A stretch of DNA of 20,930 nucleotides from an uncultured Collinsella sp. (GCA_900766165.1 CAAFUK010000074.1:1-20930); one strand, 5' to 3'; counted from the stretch's first letter, positions 1-8,409 are shown. Notes: generated by a model not told the origin, from the letters alone. Translations and numbers: made by a program.

Positions 1-2513
1 CCCGTCGAGCTCACCTTACCGCCACCGCGACCCAGGCGGACGCGCACACCGCGGCCAAAACCAGTTGCGGCATGACGACGACGCGGCTTAAGCGAATCCA
101 TCATCGTGGCGAGCTTAAAGAACACCGAGCAGGTAAAGGCCACGATGACAGCCAAGATAACCATCTGGCCCATCGTCAGGTTGGCAATAGACAGCAGCTT
201 CGGGAATCCGATAACGCCCGTCAGGATGCCGGCGACTACAAACACAAAGAGCACCACACGTAGGGGCGTGAGAGGCTGCGAGATGCGCCAGATCAGGCTG
301 ACGCTCGCCGCGCACGACGTAAGCAGGCACATCGTAGACAGCGTGAGCTGGCTAAAGCCAAACACGCGCGCCACAAAGATATCGAGCGCCGCAGCCATAA
401 TGACCGCAAGCGACGCCGGCAGCGCACGCTTGAGCACGTTGGTCAAAAACGCACCCTTCACGCGAGCATTGTTGGGCTCCAGGCCCAACACAAAGCCCGG
501 CGCGCCGATGCAGAAGAAGTTAATGAGCGTCATCTGGATGGGCTCGAAGGGGTACGGCGGCAGCGCGATGCACAGCGCCGCCAGGCCCATCGAGAACAGC
601 GTCTTGGTCAAGAAGAGCAAAGCCGAACGCTGCAGGTTGTTGATGGAGCGACGGCCTTCGGCCACCACGGCGGGCATCGAGGCAAAGTCGTTGTCGACGA
701 GTACGATCTCGGCCACGTTGCGCGCGGCATCGGAGCCGGCCGCCATGGCGACGGAGCAGTCGGCCTCCTTGAGCGCCAGCACGTCGTTGACGCCGTCGCC
801 CGTCATGGCCACGGTGTGCTCACGGCGCTTGAGCGCCTGCACGAGCTCGCGCTTCTGCTGCGGGGTCACACGACCAAAGACATGGTAGCGGTCCACTGCG
901 GCATCGAGCTTGGCCGGCGTATCGAGCGTCGTGGCGTCCACATAAGCGTCCGCACCCGGCACGCCCACCACGCGCGCGATCGACGACACCGTACGCGGGT
1001 CGTCGCCACTGATCACGTTGAGCGTCACGCCCTGCTCGTTAAAGTAGCCGATGGTCTCGGCCGCCGAGGTACGGATCTCGTCGCGGATGGTCACAAAGCC
1101 CACGGGCTCGGCCTCGCCCACCATATCGCCATCGGGCGTAAAGCCGTCCACGAGCGCCACCACGAGCACGCGGCAGGTATCGGCAAGCTCGGCGACACGG
1201 TTCTCGACCTGCGAAAACACACGCTCCGAAAGCACAAACTGCGCTGCACCCATCACATAGGAGCCCTGCGCAAACGAGGCGCCGCTCCACTTTTTGGAGG
1301 ACGAGAACGGAATGACCGACAGCGGCTCAGACACCTCGACCGGGCGATCGGCGTAATAGTTGAGCAGCGCCTGGCAGGTCTCGTTGGCATCGGCCGAAGT
1401 CGCACGCGCCACGTTAGCCAGCGCAAAATCGAGCACCGTGGTATCGACGGGAACGGCGGCGTCACCCTCCCCCGCGCCCATGCCAAAGCCCTCGATCGGC
1501 AGCGGATACGTGCCCTCGACCTCCATGCGACCCGACGTGATGGTGCCCGTCTTGTCCAGGCACAGCACGTCGACACGAGCGAGCGTCTCGATGCAGTAGA
1601 GCTGCTGCGCCAGCACCTTGCGGCGGGCCAGGCGCACCGTGGCGATGGCGAGCACCGACGAGGTCAACAGCACCAGGCCTTGCGGGATCATGCCCAGCAG
1701 GGCGCCCACCGTGGATAGCAGCGCTGACGAAGGCACATGGCCAGCCAACAGCTCGGAGAAGCACCACGAAAGCGCGCTATCGCCTGGGGTACCCGCGGCA
1801 TCCCACAGCTCGCTCACACTCGAGGCAAACAACGACAAACCGAGCGGAATCATGATGATACTCGCAAAGCGCACGATGGCGTTCAGCGCGTTCATGATCT
1901 CGGAATTGACCTTTTTGACGTACTTGGCCTCGTTATTAATTTTGGCCACGTAGTTGTCGGCGCCGACATGGATCACGCGGGCGCGCAGCAGGCCCGAGTC
2001 GATAAAGCTGCCGCTCATGAGCTCGGAACCGGGCTGTTTCTTAATAAGGTCGCTCTCGCCCGTCAGCAGGCTCTCGTTCACGAGCGCCTCGCCCGAAACC
2101 ACCACGGCGTCAGCGGGAATCTGGTCACCGCGCCCCAGGCGGATGATATCGTCGAGCACGATCTGGTCCAGGTCGAGCTCCACCTCGGCGCCGTCGCGCA
2201 CCGCAATGGCCTTCTTGGAGGTCAGCAGCGTGAGCTTATCGACCATCTTCTTGGAACGCATGGACTGGATGACGCCAATAGCGGTATTGAGGAACACCAC
2301 GAACAGGAACGTCAGATTCTTAAACGAACCGGTCAAAATGACCAGGAACGCCAAGATCACGTTGATCAAATTGAACAGCGTGCAGAGGTTCTCGATGATG
2401 AGCTCTTTGACCGACTTGGTCTTGAGCTCCATGTTGCGGTTGATCTTACCGGCGGCGATGCGCTCCTCGACCTCGGCGGTCGAGAGTCCACGCTCGATAT
2501 CCGTTGCTGCCAT
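1..2513 (-). CDS. P-type cation-transporting ATPase, CtpE-like (3' end beyond window)
   Basis: Integral membrane ion pump of the HAD/P-type ATPase superfamily. The minus-strand frame is open for 837 codons from ATG 2513 and leaves the window without a stop. Visible in order: actuator motif TGES (residues 151-154), the M4 ion-site motif as IPQGL (276-280, usually PEGL), phosphorylation motif DKTGT with Asp320, a nucleotide-binding segment with FSSSKKWSGASF, the hinge motif TGDGVND (571-577), then C-terminal membrane helices. The KWSG and GDGVNDVLALKEAD signatures match the CtpE branch, for which calcium transport has been described in mycobacteria; the ion here is inferred only. After the last helix comes a short Arg/Gly-rich tail. 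An in-frame ATG at 2525 (four codons earlier) is an alternative start; 2513 is preferred because GGGACG lies just upstream. A weak -10 (TATACC) occurs at 2537-2542, so expression could also come by read-through from the upstream tRNA. Confidence 0.9.
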   Translation of the reverse strand, partial: MAATDIERGLSTAEVEERIAAGKINRNMELKTKSVKELIIENLCTLFNLINVILAFLVILTGSFKNLTFLFVVFLNTAIGVIQSMRSKKMVDKLTLLTSKKAIAVRDGAEVELDLDQIVLDDIIRLGRGDQIPADAVVVSGEALVNESLLTGESDLIKKQPGSELMSGSFIDSGLLRARVIHVGADNYVAKINNEAKYVKKVNSEIMNALNAIVRFASIIMIPLGLSLFASSVSELWDAAGTPGDSALSWCFSELLAGHVPSSALLSTVGALLGMIPQGLVLLTSSVLAIATVRLARRKVLAQQLYCIETLARVDVLCLDKTGTITSGRMEVEGTYPLPIEGFGMGAGEGDAAVPVDTTVLDFALANVARATSADANETCQALLNYYADRPVEVSEPLSVIPFSSSKKWSGASFAQGSYVMGAAQFVLSERVFSQVENRVAELADTCRVLVVALVDGFTPDGDMVGEAEPVGFVTIRDEIRTSAAETIGYFNEQGVTLNVISGDDPRTVSSIARVVGVPGADAYVDATTLDTPAKLDAAVDRYHVFGRVTPQQKRELVQALKRREHTVAMTGDGVNDVLALKEADCSVAMAAGSDAARNVAEIVLVDNDFASMPAVVAEGRRSINNLQRSALLFLTKTLFSMGLAALCIALPPYPFEPIQMTLINFFCIGAPGFVLGLEPNNARVKGAFLTNVLKRALPASLAVIMAAALDIFVARVFGFSQLTLSTMCLLTSCAASVSLIWRISQPLTPLRVVLFVFVVAGILTGVIGFPKLLSIANLTMGQMVILAVIVAFTCSVFFKLATMMDSLKPRRRHAATGFGRGVRVRLGRGGGKVSST

Positions 2514-2544
2514 ACCACGTCCCATCACGTCGCGTCGGTATAAG

Positions 2545-2579
2545 AAAAACCGCCCGGACCATGCGAGGTTCGGACGGTC
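2545..2579 (-). terminator. Rho-independent terminator of tRNA-Arg(CCG)
   Basis: On the minus strand CCGTCCGAACC pairs with GGTCCGGGCGG (one mismatch, one G-T pair) and is followed by five T residues. It lies directly downstream of the tRNA and 32 bases upstream of the ATPase start, so it separates the two units or makes ATPase expression depend on read-through. Confidence 0.8.
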
Positions 2580-2589
2580 TTACGTTCGA

Positions 2590-2666
2590 TGGTGCCCCAT
2601 GTTGGATTCGAACCAACGGCCTTCTGCTCCGGAGGCAGACGCTCTAATCCCCTGAGCTAATAGGGC
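2590..2666 (-). tRNA. tRNA-Arg (anticodon CCG)
   Basis: A 77-nt cloverleaf with encoded CCA. The acceptor stem GCCCTAT pairs with ATGGGGC (one G-T pair), the D-stem is GCTC/GAGC, the anticodon stem is TCTGC/GCAGA around loop CTCCGGA, giving anticodon CCG (reads CGG, Arg), and the T-arm is GTTGG-TTCGAAT-CCAAC. All stems are intact. It has its own promoter and terminator. Confidence 0.95.
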
Positions 2667-2677
2667 CAACGTTTGGC

Positions 2678-2707
2678 ATTATACCCAAGTGCACCACGGG
2701 CTATCAA
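2678..2707 (-). promoter_or_regulatory. Promoter of tRNA-Arg(CCG)
   Basis: On the minus strand a perfect TATAAT (2678-2683) follows TTGATA (2702-2707) with an 18-bp spacer. This is a strong sigma-70-type promoter placed to start transcription a few bases before the tRNA. Confidence 0.8.
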
Positions 2708-2759
2708 AATAAAAGAAAAAGCTTTGCAATTCCGAGGAAGACGCGGCGCAACGGCCCAC

Positions 2760-2792
2760 TTTAGAAGGCAAAAGCGAGTCAGATAGTATAAA
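2760..2792 (+). promoter_or_regulatory. Possible aroF promoter
   Basis: TTTAGA (2760-2765) precedes TAGTAT (2784-2789) by 18 bp; an overlapping TATAAA (2787-2792) is the other candidate -10. The predicted start near 2796 would put the leader hairpin almost at the 5' end of the mRNA. Both hexamers are imperfect. Confidence 0.4.
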
Positions 2793-2811
2793 CTCTCATG
2801 CACCATATATA

Positions 2812-2841
2812 CACGGCTCGCGATGCGGGCCGTTTTTGCAA
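2812..2841 (+). terminator. T-tailed hairpin in the aroF leader (possible attenuator)
   Basis: ACGGCTCG pairs with CGGGCCGT (8 bp, one G-T pair) around the loop CGATG, and the final T begins a run of five T residues. It sits about 30 bases before the aroF start codon and after the likely promoter. A terminator-type structure at this place would act on entry into the whole aro operon. No anti-terminator partner was clearly seen. Confidence 0.5.
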
Positions 2842-2870
2842 AAGTTATCCATCGAGGTGAGAGGCACACC

Positions 2871-3893
2871 ATGATTGCAATTTTAAAGCAGAGCGCCAGC
2901 GACGAGGCCGTCAGCCATATCGTCAGCTGGATTGAGAAAAAGGGCCTGAAGACCGATGTCTCGCGCGGCGAGAATGAGACGATCATCGGCCTGGTGGGCG
3001 ATACGACCAAGATCGACCCGTTCCTGCTCGAGTCCATGGATGTCGTCGAGCGCGTGCAGCGCGTCTCCGAGCCGTTCAAGCGCGCCAACCGCAAGTTCCA
3101 CCCCGAGGACTCCGTCATCGACTGCGGCCACGGCGTCAAGATCGGCGGCGATCAGTTCCAGGTCATCGCCGGCCCGTGCTCCGTCGAGGGCGAGAACCTC
3201 ATCCGCATCGCACGCCGCGTGAAGGCCGCCGGCGCCACGATGCTGCGCGGCGGTGCCTACAAGCCCCGCACCTCCCCCTACGCCTACCAGGGCATGGGCC
3301 CCGCCGGCCTCGACCTGCTGTGCGAGGCGTCTGCCGAGCTCGACATGCCGATCGTCACCGAGATCATGGACCCACGCGACGTGCAGGTCTTCCTTGACAA
3401 GAAGATCGACGTCATGCAGATCGGCGCCCGCAACGCCCAGAACTTCCCCCTGCTCAAGGAGGTCGGCAAGACCAAGACTCCGGTCCTGCTCAAGCGCGGT
3501 ATGTCCGGCACGATCGATGAGCTGCTCATGGCCGCCGAGTACATCATGAGCGAGGGCAACGACAACGTCATCCTGTGCGAGCGCGGCATCCGCACCTTCG
3601 AGACCCGTACCCGCAATACCTTCGACCTCAACGCCGTGCCGGTGCTGCACCACCTGTCGCACCTGCCCGTCGTCGCCGACCCCAGCCACGCCACCGGCTA
3701 CACCCGCTACGTTGAGCCCATGGCGCTCGCCGCGACCGCCTGCGGCGCCAACGGTCTGGAGATCGAGGTCCACGACGAACCGAGCCGCGCCTGGTCCGAC
3801 GGCGCCCAGGCCCTCACCCCCGATCAGTTCGACGACACCATGCGCCGCATCCGAGCCATCCGCGAGGTTGTCTGCCAAGAGACCATGGAGTAG
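2871..3893 (+). CDS. aroF: 3-deoxy-7-phosphoheptulonate synthase (DAHP synthase, type I beta)
   Basis: First committed step of the shikimate pathway: PEP + erythrose-4-phosphate to DAHP. The protein has 340 residues. Residues 1-70 resemble the ferredoxin-like (ACT-like) regulatory domain of the Thermotoga-type enzyme, where Tyr/Phe bind as inhibitors; the TIM-barrel follows. Visible motifs are GPCSVE (101-106), GGAYKPRTSPY (127-137) and DPSHATGYTRY (270-280). By alignment from memory the metal ligands are Cys103, His273, Glu299 and Asp310. The start at 2871 is chosen over an in-frame ATG at 2823 because GAGGTGAGAGG lies just ahead of it and homologues begin at MIAIL. It is the first gene of the aro operon and is followed after 3 bp by tyrA. 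Feedback inhibition through the N-terminal domain is inferred from the family. Confidence 0.97.
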   Translation: MIAILKQSASDEAVSHIVSWIEKKGLKTDVSRGENETIIGLVGDTTKIDPFLLESMDVVERVQRVSEPFKRANRKFHPEDSVIDCGHGVKIGGDQFQVIAGPCSVEGENLIRIARRVKAAGATMLRGGAYKPRTSPYAYQGMGPAGLDLLCEASAELDMPIVTEIMDPRDVQVFLDKKIDVMQIGARNAQNFPLLKEVGKTKTPVLLKRGMSGTIDELLMAAEYIMSEGNDNVILCERGIRTFETRTRNTFDLNAVPVLHHLSHLPVVADPSHATGYTRYVEPMALAATACGANGLEIEVHDEPSRAWSDGAQALTPDQFDDTMRRIRAIREVVCQETME

Positions 3894-3896
3894 CCC

Positions 3897-4811
3897 ATGG
3901 GTACGGTGAGAAACGCACGCGTTAACCAGGGCGGCCCCAAATGCGCGGGCATCGTGGGCCTGGGCCTCATCGGCGGCAGCTTTGCCCGCGGCTATGCGCA
4001 GGCGGGCGTCCGCGTGCTGGCCTGGGACCCCGATGACGATGTCATGACGGCCGCTAGCATGGGCACTGTCGCCGGAGAGCTCAACGACAAGACACTCGGC
4101 GAATGCGACATCATCGTCCTGGCTTGCTACCCCGAGGCATGCATCGAGTGGCTCGAGACGCACGCCAAGGCGCTCGCCGACGCCACCGACACCGACGCCA
4201 TCATGGGTCCCGTGGTGATCGACACGGTGGGCGTCAAGGGCATCGTGTGCGAGCGCGCCTTTGAGCTTGCCCGCGAGCACGGCTTTTACTTTGTGGGCGC
4301 GCACCCCATGGCGGGCACGCAGTACTCGGGCTATGCGCACTCCCGCGCCGACCTGTTCCAGGGCGCGCCGCTCGTGCTCGTGCCGCCCGCGGTGGACGAC
4401 GCACTTAAGCTGGAGCTTTTGGGCCAGGTGCGCGAGATGGTGCGCCCCTTGGGCTTTGGCAAGTTCAGCGTAACGAGCGCCGCCGAGCACGACCGCGTCA
4501 TCGCCTTCACGAGCCAGCTTGCGCACGTGGTATCCAACGCCTACGTCAAGAGCCCCACTGCCCAGGTCCACCACGGCTTTTCGGCCGGTAGCTACCGCGA
4601 TCTCACCCGTGTGGCGCACCTCAATCCTCAGATGTGGTCCGAGCTTATGATCGACGACGCCGATGCGCTCGCCTTCGAGATTGACCATCTGATCGAGTCG
4701 CTTGGCGCCTACAGCCGCGCCCTTAAGGACCGCGACCAGCGCTATCTGGAGAATCTCCTTGCCGAGGGCGACCGCATTAAACGCGCGCTCGACGACGAGG
4801 CCTCCCACTAG
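3897..4811 (+). CDS. tyrA: Prephenate dehydrogenase
   Basis: Converts prephenate to 4-hydroxyphenylpyruvate with NAD(P)+, on the way to tyrosine. The 304-residue protein starts with a Rossmann domain, GLGLIGGS (21-28), with Asp44 of WDPDD after strand 2, which favours NAD. It continues with HPMAGT (136-141), HDRVIAFTSQLAH (198-210) and GFSAGSYRDLTRVA (227-240), all hallmarks of the TyrA fold. There is no C-terminal ACT domain, so it is the short form. Use of arogenate instead of prephenate cannot be excluded from sequence. The start ATG follows the aroF stop by 3 bp, with GGAG six bases ahead, so it is probably co-translated. AroF, TyrA and PheA together place both ends of the Tyr/Phe routes in one transcript. 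Confidence 0.95.
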   Translation: MGTVRNARVNQGGPKCAGIVGLGLIGGSFARGYAQAGVRVLAWDPDDDVMTAASMGTVAGELNDKTLGECDIIVLACYPEACIEWLETHAKALADATDTDAIMGPVVIDTVGVKGIVCERAFELAREHGFYFVGAHPMAGTQYSGYAHSRADLFQGAPLVLVPPAVDDALKLELLGQVREMVRPLGFGKFSVTSAAEHDRVIAFTSQLAHVVSNAYVKSPTAQVHHGFSAGSYRDLTRVAHLNPQMWSELMIDDADALAFEIDHLIESLGAYSRALKDRDQRYLENLLAEGDRIKRALDDEASH

Positions 4812-4847
4812 ACCACCTATCACGCCAGGTCGAAAGGACCGAAGCTT

Positions 4848-5954
4848 ATGGCGATTACCATCGATATCGACACCGCACGCCCCTACCAGGTGCATGTTGG
4901 CACGTTTTTGCTGGAGCAGGCGGGACCGCTTGTGCGCGCCACTGCCGGCGGCACCAAGGCCGTCATCGTGACGGACACCAACGTGGGTCCGCTCTACCAG
5001 ATGCCCGTCAAGCAGAGTCTGGAGGCATCAGGCTACGAGGTGAGCATCTGCACCTTCGAGGCCGGCGAGGCCCATAAGCGCGCCGAGACCTATGTTGCCA
5101 TTTTGGAGTTTGTGGCCGAGCACGAGCTTTCGCGCTCCGACGTGATCGTGGCACTCGGCGGCGGCGTCGTGGGCGACGTGGCGGGCTTTGTGGCCGCCAC
5201 CTACATGCGTGGCTGCAAGTTTGTGCAGATCCCCACGAGTCTGCTCGCAATGGTGGATTCGTCGGTGGGCGGCAAGACCGCCATCGACCTGGCTGCCGGC
5301 AAGAACCTGGCCGGCGCCTTTTGGCAGCCGAATGTGGTTATCGCCGACGTGGGGTGCCTGGCCACCCTTACGCCCGAGCAGTTCGCCGACGGCTGCGGCG
5401 AGGTCGTCAAGCACGCCGTGATCGCCGACCCAGAGCTTTTCGCCGAGCTGGAGAAGACCCCGCTCACGCTGGAGCTGCTCAACCGCGATGTGGCCCGCGT
5501 AGCGCTCATCATCGCCCGCAATATCGACATCAAGCGCGCCGTGGTCGTCGCCGACGAGCGCGAAACCAACCAGCGCAAGCTCCTCAACTTTGGACACAGC
5601 GCCGGACACGCCGTCGAGGCCTGCGAGCACTTTGAGCTCGGACACGGCAACTGCGTTTCGATCGGCATGGGTATCATCACGCGCGCCGCGGCCCTGCACG
5701 GCGTTTGCGATGCTGCACTGCCCGGTCGTATTGAGGAGCTCTGCGCCCGCCATGGCCTCAAGACCCGCTGCGACCTAGATGCCGATGCCGTTTTTGCCGA
5801 GGCGCTCCACGACAAGAAGCGCGCGGGCGACACCATCGACCTGGTGATTCCGCACGGCATCGGCCGCTGCAGCATCGACCGCACGCCGCTTTCCACTTTC
5901 CACGAACTCATTGCCGAGGGCCTCGGCCAGAAGGGAGACGCATTCGCATGCTAG
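4848..5954 (+). CDS. aroB: 3-dehydroquinate synthase
   Basis: Second shikimate-pathway enzyme, converting DAHP to 3-dehydroquinate with NAD+ and a divalent metal, in the cytosol. The 368 residues are normal length. Seen: the NAD-binding GGGVVGD (104-110), DSSVGGKT (137-144), GEVVKHA (184-190) and FGHSAGHAVEA (248-258). The expected metal ligands Glu185, His250 and His266 are all present. A 36-base gap separates it from tyrA, with AAAGGA ahead of the start. Its 3' end overlaps the aroA start by 7 bp, which suggests translational coupling. Confidence 0.97.
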   Translation: MAITIDIDTARPYQVHVGTFLLEQAGPLVRATAGGTKAVIVTDTNVGPLYQMPVKQSLEASGYEVSICTFEAGEAHKRAETYVAILEFVAEHELSRSDVIVALGGGVVGDVAGFVAATYMRGCKFVQIPTSLLAMVDSSVGGKTAIDLAAGKNLAGAFWQPNVVIADVGCLATLTPEQFADGCGEVVKHAVIADPELFAELEKTPLTLELLNRDVARVALIIARNIDIKRAVVVADERETNQRKLLNFGHSAGHAVEACEHFELGHGNCVSIGMGIITRAAALHGVCDAALPGRIEELCARHGLKTRCDLDADAVFAEALHDKKRAGDTIDLVIPHGIGRCSIDRTPLSTFHELIAEGLGQKGDAFAC

Positions 5955-7267
5955 CCCGCATCACCCCGTCCCCGCTTAAGGGCACCGTTCCCGCCATCGC
6001 GTCCAAGTCGATGGCGCATCGCCTGATCATCTGCGCTGCGCTTGCCAACGGCGAGACGCACGTCACCTGCAACACCACCTGCGCCGACATCGAGGCTACG
6101 GTGCGCTGCCTTACGGCCCTGGGTGCTCGCATCGAGACCGTCGAGGACGGCTTCCAAGTCCACCCCACCATGAAGAGTGTTGAGTTTGGCCTGCTCAAGG
6201 CCCTTGCCGGCGGCACGCTTGACTGCGGCGAAAGCGGCTCCACACTCCGCTTTATGTTGCCCGTCGCCTGCGCGCTGGGCGCAGAGGCCACCTTTGTGGG
6301 TCAGGGACGCTTGGGCGCACGCCCCCTCTCCCCGCTCTCGGACGAGATCGTCGCCGCCGGCTGCGACCTACAGGGTCTGGGCGGTTTTCCGCTCAAGACG
6401 AGCGGCCGCATGCGCCCGGGCACCTTTGTGCTACCGGGCAACGTGAGCTCGCAGTACATCTCGGGCCTGCTGCTGGCAGCCCCGCTGCTGGCCCAGCCCT
6501 CCTGCGTGCAGGTGACCGGCCTCATTGAGAGTCGCCCCTACATCAACCTGACGATCCAGGCCATGAAGGCCTTCGGCGTCGAGGTCAACGTCGAGCGTAT
6601 TCCCGCCAGGGACGGCCAGCCCGAAGTCACAAACTTCCGCGTGAGCAGTGGCTCGTATCGCACGCCCGGCAGCGTAGCCGTCGAGGGCGACTGGTCCAAC
6701 GCTGCCTTTTGGCTGTGTGCCGGCGCCATCGGTACCGACCCCATCACCGTCGAGGGCGTGTCGCTGAGCTCTGCACAGGGCGACCGCAACGTGCTCGCCG
6801 CGCTTTCGCGCTTTGGGGCCCGCATCGTGCGCTCAACCAACGCCGCCACCGTGCAGTCCGACAAACTCGCCGGCTTTGAGATGAGCGCCCACGACATTCC
6901 CGACCTCGTGCCCGTTATCTCGGCCGTGGCCTCACTGGCACAGGGCCGCACCTTTATCCGCGATTGCGCCCGTCTGCGCATCAAGGAATCCGACCGTCTG
7001 GCCACCACCACCCGCGAGCTCACCGCGCTGGGCGCGCAGGTGCGCATTGCCGGCGATGACCTCATCATCAAGGGCGTCGATGCCTTCACCGGCGGCGAGG
7101 TCGATTCGCACAACGACCACCGCATCGCCATGATGGCCGCCATCGCCGCGAGCCGCGCCACCGGCGAGGTCGTGATCCACGGCGCCGAGGCCGTAAACAA
7201 GTCCTATCCCGATTTCTTCGACCACTACCGCCTGCTGGGCGGCAAGGTCACACTCGAGGAGGAATAG
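5948..7267 (+). CDS. aroA: 3-phosphoshikimate 1-carboxyvinyltransferase (EPSP synthase)
   Basis: Joins PEP to shikimate-3-phosphate, the sixth step of the pathway. The 439-residue protein shows the substrate-binding start SKSMAHR (Lys20, Ser21, Arg25), CGESGSTLRF in the PEP-binding region, RLGARPLSPL, the VSSQYISGLLLAAPLL segment, then KESDRL and NDHRIAMM near the C-terminus, which carry the conserved acidic and Arg residues. All active-site blocks seem intact. ATG 5948 lies inside the aroB stop region (7-bp overlap), with AAGGGAG upstream. Its stop is one base before aroC. The CGESGSTLR block differs from the LGNAGTAMR of the enterobacterial enzyme, so it is not of the classic class I type. 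Confidence 0.97.
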   Translation: MLARITPSPLKGTVPAIASKSMAHRLIICAALANGETHVTCNTTCADIEATVRCLTALGARIETVEDGFQVHPTMKSVEFGLLKALAGGTLDCGESGSTLRFMLPVACALGAEATFVGQGRLGARPLSPLSDEIVAAGCDLQGLGGFPLKTSGRMRPGTFVLPGNVSSQYISGLLLAAPLLAQPSCVQVTGLIESRPYINLTIQAMKAFGVEVNVERIPARDGQPEVTNFRVSSGSYRTPGSVAVEGDWSNAAFWLCAGAIGTDPITVEGVSLSSAQGDRNVLAALSRFGARIVRSTNAATVQSDKLAGFEMSAHDIPDLVPVISAVASLAQGRTFIRDCARLRIKESDRLATTTRELTALGAQVRIAGDDLIIKGVDAFTGGEVDSHNDHRIAMMAAIAASRATGEVVIHGAEAVNKSYPDFFDHYRLLGGKVTLEEE

Positions 7268-7268
7268 C

Positions 7269-8360
7269 ATGTCCTCGACCTTTGGCAACGTCTTACGCTT
7301 AAGCATCTTCGGCCAGTCGCACTCCCCCGCCATCGGCTGCTCGCTCGATGGCGTCCCCGCCGGCATCGCCGTTGACCAAGAAGCGCTGCAGGCCTTTTTG
7401 AACCGTCGCGCCCCCGGTCGCGACGAGACCGCGACCAAGCGCCGCGAGGCCGACGCCGCCCACATCATCGCCGGTGTGGTCGATGGGCACACCACCGGCG
7501 CGCCCATCGCGGCGATTATCGAGAACACCAACACGCGCTCCAAGGACTACTCCGAGCTGCGCCGCAAGCCCCGTCCGGGACATGCGGACTTCCCTGCGCG
7601 CGTGAAGTATCACAACATGCACGATGTCGCCGGTGGCGGGCATTTCTCCGGCCGCCTAACGGCACCCCTGTGCATCGCCGGCGGCATTGCGCTGCAGGCA
7701 CTCGAGGCACGCGGCATTAAGGTCATGGCGCACGTCGCGCAGATCGGCGGCATCTCCGACCTGCCGATGGACGATATGGTCTATCGCGAGGCCGACCGCA
7801 AGGCGATCCTTACGAACGATCTGCCGTGTATTGACGCCGCCGCAGCCGGCCGCATGCGCGAGGAGATCCTAGCCGCGCGCGACGAACTCGACAGCATCGG
7901 CGGCATCGTGGAGTGCGGCATTTACGGGCTTCCCGCAGGCATCGGCGACCCCATGTTCGACGGCATCGAGAACCGCATCGCGCAGATCGCGTTTGGCATT
8001 CCCGCCGTAAAGGGCGTGGAGTTTGGCATGGGCTTTGCCGTGGCTGCCATGCGCGGCAGCGAGAACAACGATCCGTATCGCATCGATGCCGAGACCGGCG
8101 AGATCGAGGTCGAGTCCAACAACGCCGGCGGCATCCTGGGCGGTATTTCGACCGGCGCGCCCGTCATGTGGCGCATGGCTGTAAAGCCGACGCCCTCGAT
8201 TGGCCGCGAGCAGCAGACCGTAGACATGGACGCTATGGAAAATGCCGAGCTCTCGGTCCACGGCCGCCACGATCCCTGCATCGTCCCCCGAGCTGTCCCC
8301 GTAGCCGAGGCAGCCGCCGCCCTTGCCATCTGGGACGCCCTCCTCGAAGACGCCGCCTAG
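7269..8360 (+). CDS. aroC: Chorismate synthase
   Basis: Final step to chorismate: loss of phosphate from EPSP, using reduced FMN. The protein has 363 residues. Family blocks are in order: FGQSHS with the catalytic His18, RPGHAD, GGGHFSGRLTAPL, a GIPAVKGVEFG block, NNAGGILGGISTG and GRHDPCIVPRAVPV with the second conserved His. GAGGAGG precedes the ATG with good spacing, and only one base separates it from the aroA stop. The following 49-base gap to pheA holds only a ribosome-binding site (AAAGGGG). Confidence 0.98.
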   Translation: MSSTFGNVLRLSIFGQSHSPAIGCSLDGVPAGIAVDQEALQAFLNRRAPGRDETATKRREADAAHIIAGVVDGHTTGAPIAAIIENTNTRSKDYSELRRKPRPGHADFPARVKYHNMHDVAGGGHFSGRLTAPLCIAGGIALQALEARGIKVMAHVAQIGGISDLPMDDMVYREADRKAILTNDLPCIDAAAAGRMREEILAARDELDSIGGIVECGIYGLPAGIGDPMFDGIENRIAQIAFGIPAVKGVEFGMGFAVAAMRGSENNDPYRIDAETGEIEVESNNAGGILGGISTGAPVMWRMAVKPTPSIGREQQTVDMDAMENAELSVHGRHDPCIVPRAVPVAEAAAALAIWDALLEDAA

Positions 8361-8409
8361 CGCTAACTACCCACCCCTCAACATCCCCCGACACGTGAAA
8401 GGGGTCTCC

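Noticed and set aside
816..2543. Long plus-strand open frames (for example 816-1718 and 1737-2543)
   Set aside because: They are the complement of the P-type ATPase and read as His/Arg-rich sequence without domains; no ribosome-binding sites.
2823..2870. Start of aroF at ATG 2823
   Set aside because: It would translate the leader hairpin and T-run, has no ribosome-binding site, and DAHP synthases of this type begin at the MIAIL segment.
2667..2870. T-box or known riboswitch in the aroF leader
   Set aside because: The space from the likely promoter to the start is under 80 bases, and no T-box consensus or riboswitch core was found.
2883..4895. A 670-codon minus-strand open frame
   Set aside because: It is opposite aroF and tyrA, whose products are recognised in full. 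Its translation is Val/Gly/His-rich low-complexity sequence typical of the antisense of GC-rich genes, with no family motif.
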